A stretch of 9,593 nt of DNA, from assembly GCA_004525275.1 (NCBI GenBank), contig SPCO01000042.1, positions 1-9,593 of the forward strand, read 5' to 3'. The position numbers and the translations under genes were made by a program. The notes below the pieces were generated by a model, which did no database searches, was not told the DNA's origin, and was given only the letters and a program-made list of their open reading frames with translations. The stretch comes from Thermomicrobiales bacterium (lineage in GTDB: Bacteria > Chloroflexota > Limnocylindria > Limnocylindrales > CSP1-4). Numbering within the stretch: position 1 is the stretch's first letter; each line of letters begins with the position of its first letter. Below, piece after piece: positions 5,455-9,593 of this stretch.

Positions 5455-5456
5455 CA

Positions 5457-6017
5457 ATGAGCGGCCGACAGATCATGACCGCGGACGAGATCCGCCGGGC
5501 GACGATTCGGCTATCCCACGAGATCGTCGAGAAGCAGGCCGGGACCGAAGGCTTGATGCTGATCGGCATCCAACGCCGGGGTGTGCCGCTCGCCCGCCGT
5601 ATCGCGGCTGCGATCCAGGAGAGCGAGGGAGTCGAGATCCCGGTCGGGGCGCTCGACATCACGTTCTACCGCGACGACCTTTCGATGGTCGCCCAACAGC
5701 CGGTCGTCAAGGGCACGGAGCTGCCATCCGGGATCGATGGCCGGACCATCATTCTCGTCGACGACGTCCTGTTCACCGGACGGACGATCCGGGCCGCCAT
5801 GGATGCCCTCGTCGATTTCGGGCGTCCGCAGGCGATCCGGCTGGCCGTCCTGGTCGATCGCGGACACCGAGAGCTGCCCATTCGGGCGGACCATGTCGGG
5901 AAGAACGTCCCGACCTCCCGCGAGGAGCAGGTCCGTGTCTATCTCGAGGAGATCGACGCGGAGGACGGCGTCGAGATCGAGCGACCGCTCGAAGAAGGGG
6001 TGGAGTCGATCCCATGA
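5457..6017 (+). CDS. pyrR: PyrR: pyr operon RNA-binding regulator / uracil phosphoribosyltransferase
   Basis: PyrR binds hairpins in pyr mRNAs when UMP/UTP is plentiful and lowers expression; most members also make UMP from uracil and PRPP. The 186-residue protein is normal in length. Features: the PRPP loop TIILVDDVLFTGRTIRAAM (97-115) with the VDDVLFTGRT signature; IGIQRRGVPLARRIA (36-50); GALDITFYRDDL (64-75); and VDRGHRELPIRADHVGKNVPTS (133-154), which contains basic residues typical of the PyrR RNA-binding face and separates it from ordinary Upp or Hpt enzymes. Sequence after about residue 165 is acidic. The start at ATG 5457 is fixed by AAGGAG and by homology. The gene overlaps pyrB by 4 nt (ATGA), so pyrB and pyrC translation should follow pyrR translation, and repressing pyrR initiation would repress all three. 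Candidate target hairpins lie immediately upstream. Confidence 0.96.
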   Translation: MSGRQIMTADEIRRATIRLSHEIVEKQAGTEGLMLIGIQRRGVPLARRIAAAIQESEGVEIPVGALDITFYRDDLSMVAQQPVVKGTELPSGIDGRTIILVDDVLFTGRTIRAAMDALVDFGRPQAIRLAVLVDRGHRELPIRADHVGKNVPTSREEQVRVYLEEIDAEDGVEIERPLEEGVESIP

Positions 6018-7051
6018 CGATCGAAGCAGTGCCGTCGGTCGCGATCCCCGCGGTGGACGCAATCCCGGGCACCAAGCCGGTTCCGTGGCGCCATCGACAC
6101 TTGCTCGACGTGGCCGGTCTGTCCGCCGCCGATCTCGATCTTGTGATGCGCACGACCGATGCGATGCGCGAGGTTCTCGCTCGACCGATCGCCAAGGTCC
6201 CGGCGCTGCGCGGCCGCCAGGTCACGATCCTGTTCTACGAGGCATCGACGCGCACCCGGGTCTCCTTCGAGGTTGCGGCCAAGAACCTGTCGGCCGACGT
6301 CGTCAACATCGCGGCGGCGAGCTCGTCGGTCTCAAAGGGTGAATCGCTCGTGGATACCGTGCGCACGATCGAGGCGCTTGGTGCGCACATGCTGGTCATG
6401 CGCCACTCCGTCTCCGGGGCTCCGTATCTGGCCGCCGACACGTTCGGCGGGTCGGTCCTCAATGGCGGCGACGGATGGCATGCCCACCCGACCCAGGCAC
6501 TCCTCGACCTGTACACGATCCGTGAGCGCCTGCCCGGTGGGTCGCTCGAGGGGCGCAAGGTCGTGATCCTCGGCGATCTGCTCCACTCGCGGGTGGCCCG
6601 CTCGAATATCTGGACGCTGACGGCGGCCGGAGCCGATCTGTGGCTGTGCGGACCGCCGACCCTGGTCCGCGGTTTCGAGGCGTGGGCGGGGCGAGGGGCG
6701 GCCTCGGGTCGGCGGTTCCACGTGACGACCTCGGTCGAGGAGGCCCTCCGCGATGCCGACGTCGTGATGGCCCTCCGGATCCAGCGCGAGCGGATGGCCG
6801 CGGGTCTCTTGCCGTCGCTGCGTGAGTACGCGGCGCGCTACGGGCTGACCAGCGAGCGTTTGGCCGTGGCTCGACCGGATGCCATCGTCATGCATCCCGG
6901 ACCGATGAACGAGGGCGTCGAGATCGCGGCCGATGTCGCAGCCGGGGTCCAGTCCGTGATCACGGACCAGGTGACGAACGGGGTCGCCGTCCGCATGGCG
7001 ATCCTGTATCTGCTCGCCGGCACGCATGCAGATAGGAGCGGGGCCGCGTGA
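6014..7051 (+). CDS. pyrB: aspartate carbamoyltransferase catalytic subunit
   Basis: It joins carbamoyl phosphate and L-aspartate to N-carbamoyl-aspartate, the first committed step of pyrimidine synthesis. The 345-residue protein shows the carbamoyl-phosphate loop FYEASTRTRVSFE (74-86, STRTR at 78-82), SVSKGES (105-111), VMRH (128-131), GDGWHAHPTQALLDLYTI (152-169), the second-domain GDLLHSRVARSN (187-198), the aspartate-site LRIQRER (254-260) and MHPGP (293-297). The last motif continues NEGVEI, where NRGVEI is common, a small deviation (E300). About 25 residues precede the conserved region (RHRHLLDVAGLS), slightly longer than usual. The start is fixed by the 4-nt overlap with pyrR. No regulatory subunit gene (pyrI) follows; the next gene is pyrC, so the enzyme may work with dihydroorotase, as ATCase-DHOase complexes do in some bacteria. 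That association is inference. Confidence 0.96.
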   Translation: MTIEAVPSVAIPAVDAIPGTKPVPWRHRHLLDVAGLSAADLDLVMRTTDAMREVLARPIAKVPALRGRQVTILFYEASTRTRVSFEVAAKNLSADVVNIAAASSSVSKGESLVDTVRTIEALGAHMLVMRHSVSGAPYLAADTFGGSVLNGGDGWHAHPTQALLDLYTIRERLPGGSLEGRKVVILGDLLHSRVARSNIWTLTAAGADLWLCGPPTLVRGFEAWAGRGAASGRRFHVTTSVEEALRDADVVMALRIQRERMAAGLLPSLREYAARYGLTSERLAVARPDAIVMHPGPMNEGVEIAADVAAGVQSVITDQVTNGVAVRMAILYLLAGTHADRSGAA

Positions 7052-8460
7052 CGACCGGGGGCGGGCCGGATCTCGAGATCAGCCGCGCGTGGCTGGTGGA
7101 TCCGGCGGCGGGTCGCGAAGGACCCGGCGAGATCGTCGTGCGCGACGGCATCCTGACGGCGGTGACGTGGCTGTCGGGCGCCGACGCGGATGGGATCGGG
7201 CCGGAGGGAGTCGTCGTTGCGCCGGGCTTCATCGACCTGCACACCCATCTGCGTGAACCGGGCAACGAAGACGCCGAAACCGTCGCCTCGGGGCTGGCCG
7301 CGGCGGCCCACGGCGGCTTCACCACGATCTGTGCGATGCCGAATACGAGTCCGGCGCTCGATGAGCCGAGCGTCTATGTGCGGATCATGGGGGCGGCCGA
7401 CGCGTCTGGGTCGCCTGTCGAACTGCTCGCTCATGGTGCGGTGACGGTCGGTCGGGCGGGGGAGCAGCTCGCGGCGATGGGTGAGTTGGCCGATGTCGGC
7501 GTGGTCGGCTTCTCGGATGATGGATCACCGGTCCGGTCGGCACCGGTCTTTCGCGCGGCGTTGGCCTACGCGGGAGCGTTGGGGCTGCCGATCGTCGAAC
7601 ACGCCGAGGAGTCGTCGCTGACCAAGGATGCCGAGGCCAACGACGGATATGTCGCGACGGTGCTCGGGCTCCGTGGTTGGCCCGTGGCGGCCGAGCTCAC
7701 CGCTGTCGCGCGCGCGCTGGCCATCCTGGGCGATGTCGTCCTGGACGAGCCGGGCGCACGACTGCACCTGACCCACGTGTCGACCGCCGTCTCACTCGAC
7801 CTCATTCGGTTGGCTCGTGAGCGGGGTCTGCCGGTCACCTGCGATGTGACCCCGCACCACTTTGCGATGAGTGACGACTGGGTCGCCGGAGCGCGACGGT
7901 GGGCCTGGGAGGCCGTGGATGGGACCGGGATCGCGCGGGACCCGTGGGCCGATGGCGCCCTTGTTGCTCCGCCGTACTCCACCTCCGTGCGGGTCAATCC
8001 ACCGTTGCGCGCCGCGGAGGATGCCGTCGCCTGTCTGACAGCCGTCGCGGACGGCGTCGCCGACGCGATCGCCACCGACCATGCGCCCCACACGGAAGTG
8101 GACAAGGCGGTCGAGTTCGGAGCGGCCGCGACCGGGATCAGCGGGCTGGAGACAGCGCTGGGCGTGGCCTTGGCCGCTGTGGATGCCGATCGATTGCCCC
8201 TGTTGCGCGCCATCGAGGCGCTGACGGTCGGGCCTGCCCGGGTTCTCGGCGATCGCACCCGGCGGGCCGGGTCCGTCGGGCTCGTGGAAGGCGCCCCCGC
8301 CGATCTGGTCGTCTTCGACCGGACCGAGCGATGGACCGTGACCACCGACGCCCTCCTGTCGCGCGGCAAGAATACGCCGCTGCTCGGGATGGATCTGGCC
8401 GGGCGTGTGCTGTTGACGATGGCCGCGGGCCGGATCGCCTACGAGGCCCCGGACGCCTGA
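7048..8460 (+). CDS. pyrC: dihydroorotase, class I
   Basis: It closes N-carbamoyl-aspartate to dihydroorotate in the third step of the pathway. The 470-residue amidohydrolase has PGFIDLHTHLREPG (59-72) with metal ligands H65 and H67 and substrate Arg69, AMPNT (96-100), GFSDDGSPV (154-162, D157), VEHAEESSL (183-191, H185, where HCED is more usual), LTHVST (241-246, H243), CDVTPHHF (265-272), VNPPLR (316-321) and IATDHAPHT (341-349, D344 the catalytic Asp). Between TPHHF and VNPPLR lie about 44 residues, including WVAGARRWAWEAV, against about 20 in Bacillus-type enzymes, so a lineage insertion sits next to the active-site loop. The start is GTG 7048, overlapping the pyrB stop (GTGA), with GGAG at 7035-7038. 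This is the last gene of the visible pyr operon; carAB, pyrD, pyrE and pyrF are not behind it. Confidence 0.95.
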   Translation: MTTGGGPDLEISRAWLVDPAAGREGPGEIVVRDGILTAVTWLSGADADGIGPEGVVVAPGFIDLHTHLREPGNEDAETVASGLAAAAHGGFTTICAMPNTSPALDEPSVYVRIMGAADASGSPVELLAHGAVTVGRAGEQLAAMGELADVGVVGFSDDGSPVRSAPVFRAALAYAGALGLPIVEHAEESSLTKDAEANDGYVATVLGLRGWPVAAELTAVARALAILGDVVLDEPGARLHLTHVSTAVSLDLIRLARERGLPVTCDVTPHHFAMSDDWVAGARRWAWEAVDGTGIARDPWADGALVAPPYSTSVRVNPPLRAAEDAVACLTAVADGVADAIATDHAPHTEVDKAVEFGAAATGISGLETALGVALAAVDADRLPLLRAIEALTVGPARVLGDRTRRAGSVGLVEGAPADLVVFDRTERWTVTTDALLSRGKNTPLLGMDLAGRVLLTMAAGRIAYEAPDA

Positions 8461-8471
8461 CCTTTCGGGCG
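8454..8471 (+). terminator. inverted repeat over the pyrC stop codon
   Basis: CGCCTGA (8454-8460) pairs with TCGGGCG (8465-8471), with one G-U wobble and a CCTT loop. The stem includes the pyrC stop codon and ends 2 bp before the next -10-like box. No T tract follows. It is a weak terminator candidate or part of the oxidase promoter. Confidence 0.4.
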
Positions 8472-8473
8472 AC

Positions 8474-8479
8474 TACGCT
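8474..8479 (+). promoter_or_regulatory. -10-like box (TACGCT) upstream of the oxidase gene
   Basis: TACGCT fits TAnnnT and is followed after 9 nt by ATG 8489, with no Shine-Dalgarno in between. TACGGT at 8482-8487 is a second match but lies too close to the ATG. The arrangement mirrors the lipB and RlpA-like gene starts. Confidence 0.4.
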
Positions 8480-8488
8480 GCTACGGTC

Positions 8489-9593
8489 ATGCCCGCCTCG
8501 ACCCTCAACCCCGACTACGAACGCCGCTCCCTGTGGAGCGCAACGATGCCGACGCTGCCGGATCGGAGCGGACGGGAGCTGCCGGACACGGCTGACGTGG
8601 TGGTCATCGGGGGTGGCTACGCAGGGATCAATGCGGCGCGGGAGCTGGCCTCGCGTGGGGTGGCGGTCACTTTGCTCGAGGCGCGGACGCTGGGCTGGGG
8701 CGCCTCGACCCGCAACGGCGGGATCGTCCACGCCGGGTACAAGTGGGGCCCGCGTCAACTCGTCAAGCGCTACGGCGAGGCGCGAGGACCGGCGCTCTAT
8801 CAGGACACCCTCGACGGATACGAGACCGTCAAGCGCCTGATCGGCGAGCTCTCGATCGATTGCGACTTTCGGGAGGTCGGGCAGCTTGAGCTGGCCTTCG
8901 CCGCATCGCACGTCCGATTTCTCGAGCAGGAACGAGACAGCCTGGCGGGCGTCGGCGTCGCCTCCCTGCTCGTCCCGCGCGAGCGGATCCGCGAGGAGAT
9001 CGGATCGGACATCTACCACGGCGCGCTGATCGTGCCGGGCAGCGCCCTCATCCATCCCGGTCGCTATTTCGCCGGGCTCGCCGCCGCCGCCGATCAAGCC
9101 GGCGCCGACCTGCACGAAGGCGTTCGCGCCCGGACCATCCGACGACAGCCCGAGGGCCGCTTCGTCATCGAGACCGACCGCGGGGCGATCCTGGCCAATG
9201 ACGTCTTTGTCGCGACGAATGGCTACACCGACGGGGTGGCGCCGTCACTGCGGCGGCGGGTGATCCCGATCGGGAGCTACATCATCGCCAGCGAGCCGCT
9301 GCCCGAGGATCTTGTTGCCGAGATCTCGCCCAGGGGTCGCGCGTTCTTCGATACCAAGAACTTCCTGCATTACTGGCACATCTCGGCCGATCGCCGGATG
9401 GTCTTTGGCGGCCGCGCGAGCTTCCTGCCAACTTCGATCGAGCGGACTGCCGAGATCCTCCATCGGGGCCTCCTCGAGGTCCACCCGCAGATGGCCGGCC
9501 GACGGATCGACTACGCCTGGGGTGGTAACGTCGGGTTCACCTACGACCGGATGCCCCATGTCGGACGCACCAAGGATGGCGTGACGTACGCGC
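8489..9593 (+). CDS. FAD-dependent amine/amino-acid oxidase of the DAO family (OrdL/PuuB-like), 3' end outside window
   Basis: The frame is open from ATG 8489 to the window end, giving 368 residues with the C-terminus missing. The start reads MPASTLNPDYERRSLWSATM. The FAD-binding beta-alpha-beta unit follows: ADVVVIGGGYAGINAARELA (35-54), with G41, G43 and G46 of the GxGxxG motif and E64 closing the second strand (TLLEAR). GWGASTRNGGIVHAGYKWG (69-87) is the hallmark of the OrdL/gamma-glutamylputrescine-oxidase branch. A later segment, VFVATNGYTDGVAPSLRRRVIPIGSYIIASEPL, is the usual FAD-domain return, and YAWGGNVGFTYDRMPHVG matches the C-terminal FAD site (W.G...T.D..P.IG). The family oxidises a C-N bond of an amine or N-substituted amino acid, making H2O2 or passing electrons on. 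The substrate cannot be told from the sequence. The gene has its own promoter-like box and no obvious link to pyrimidine synthesis. Confidence 0.9.
   Translation, partial: MPASTLNPDYERRSLWSATMPTLPDRSGRELPDTADVVVIGGGYAGINAARELASRGVAVTLLEARTLGWGASTRNGGIVHAGYKWGPRQLVKRYGEARGPALYQDTLDGYETVKRLIGELSIDCDFREVGQLELAFAASHVRFLEQERDSLAGVGVASLLVPRERIREEIGSDIYHGALIVPGSALIHPGRYFAGLAAAADQAGADLHEGVRARTIRRQPEGRFVIETDRGAILANDVFVATNGYTDGVAPSLRRRVIPIGSYIIASEPLPEDLVAEISPRGRAFFDTKNFLHYWHISADRRMVFGGRASFLPTSIERTAEILHRGLLEVHPQMAGRRIDYAWGGNVGFTYDRMPHVGRTKDGVTYA

Noticed and set aside
5396..5456. Transcription attenuator (antiterminator/terminator) in the pyrR leader
   Set aside because: No stem followed by a T run occurs before the ATG. 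The PyrR-type hairpins lie directly beside the ribosome site, which fits translational control better.

Overview
The window is very GC-rich bacterial DNA with all genes on the + strand, packed into short operons with 4-nt ATGA/GTGA overlaps. GC content, start-codon use (ATG and GTG) and a TAnnnT box a few bases upstream of several start codons suggest an uncultured Chloroflexota (Limnocylindria-like) or a similar high-GC, partly leaderless lineage. The taxon is an inference from style, with no marker gene to fix it. I see no mobile element, tRNA, rRNA, CRISPR array or phage gene; this is mostly core chromosome.

Layout. (1) 1-411: the 3' end of a small uncharacterised alpha/beta protein. (2) 465-2200: lipB (octanoyltransferase of lipoate synthesis), followed 5 bp later by a GalT-like HIT-superfamily protein whose zinc site is kept but whose nucleophile histidine looks replaced. 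(3) 2201-4735: a roughly 200-bp spacer, then an ECF sigma factor and an overlapping membrane anti-sigma factor. The latter has a zinc-finger anti-sigma domain inside, one membrane helix, and a Pro/Thr-rich stalk carrying a propeller-like domain outside. (4) 4796-5353: an exported RlpA-like double-psi beta-barrel protein. (5) 5384-8460: the pyrR-pyrB-pyrC pyrimidine operon, headed by a promoter and a leader of about 60 nt. (6) 8489 to the end: an OrdL/PuuB-type FAD amine or amino-acid oxidase, cut by the window edge.

How the parts work together. PyrR should sense UMP/UTP and control the pyr operon whose product enzymes (aspartate transcarbamylase and dihydroorotase) lie directly behind it. The most interesting part of the window is the pyrR leader. 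It contains two back-to-back hairpins, each a GGCC stem closed by a CNGNGA hexaloop, which is the PyrR-recognition signature. The second abuts the Shine-Dalgarno sequence, and a competing fold would pair that Shine-Dalgarno sequence instead. This suggests translational feedback with a tandem PyrR site.

A second theme is junction architecture. Four transcription-unit boundaries (before lipB, the RlpA-like gene, pyrR and the oxidase) each have an inverted repeat just upstream of, or touching, a -10-like box. At three of them the start codon follows that box by 7-9 nt, as in leaderless transcripts.
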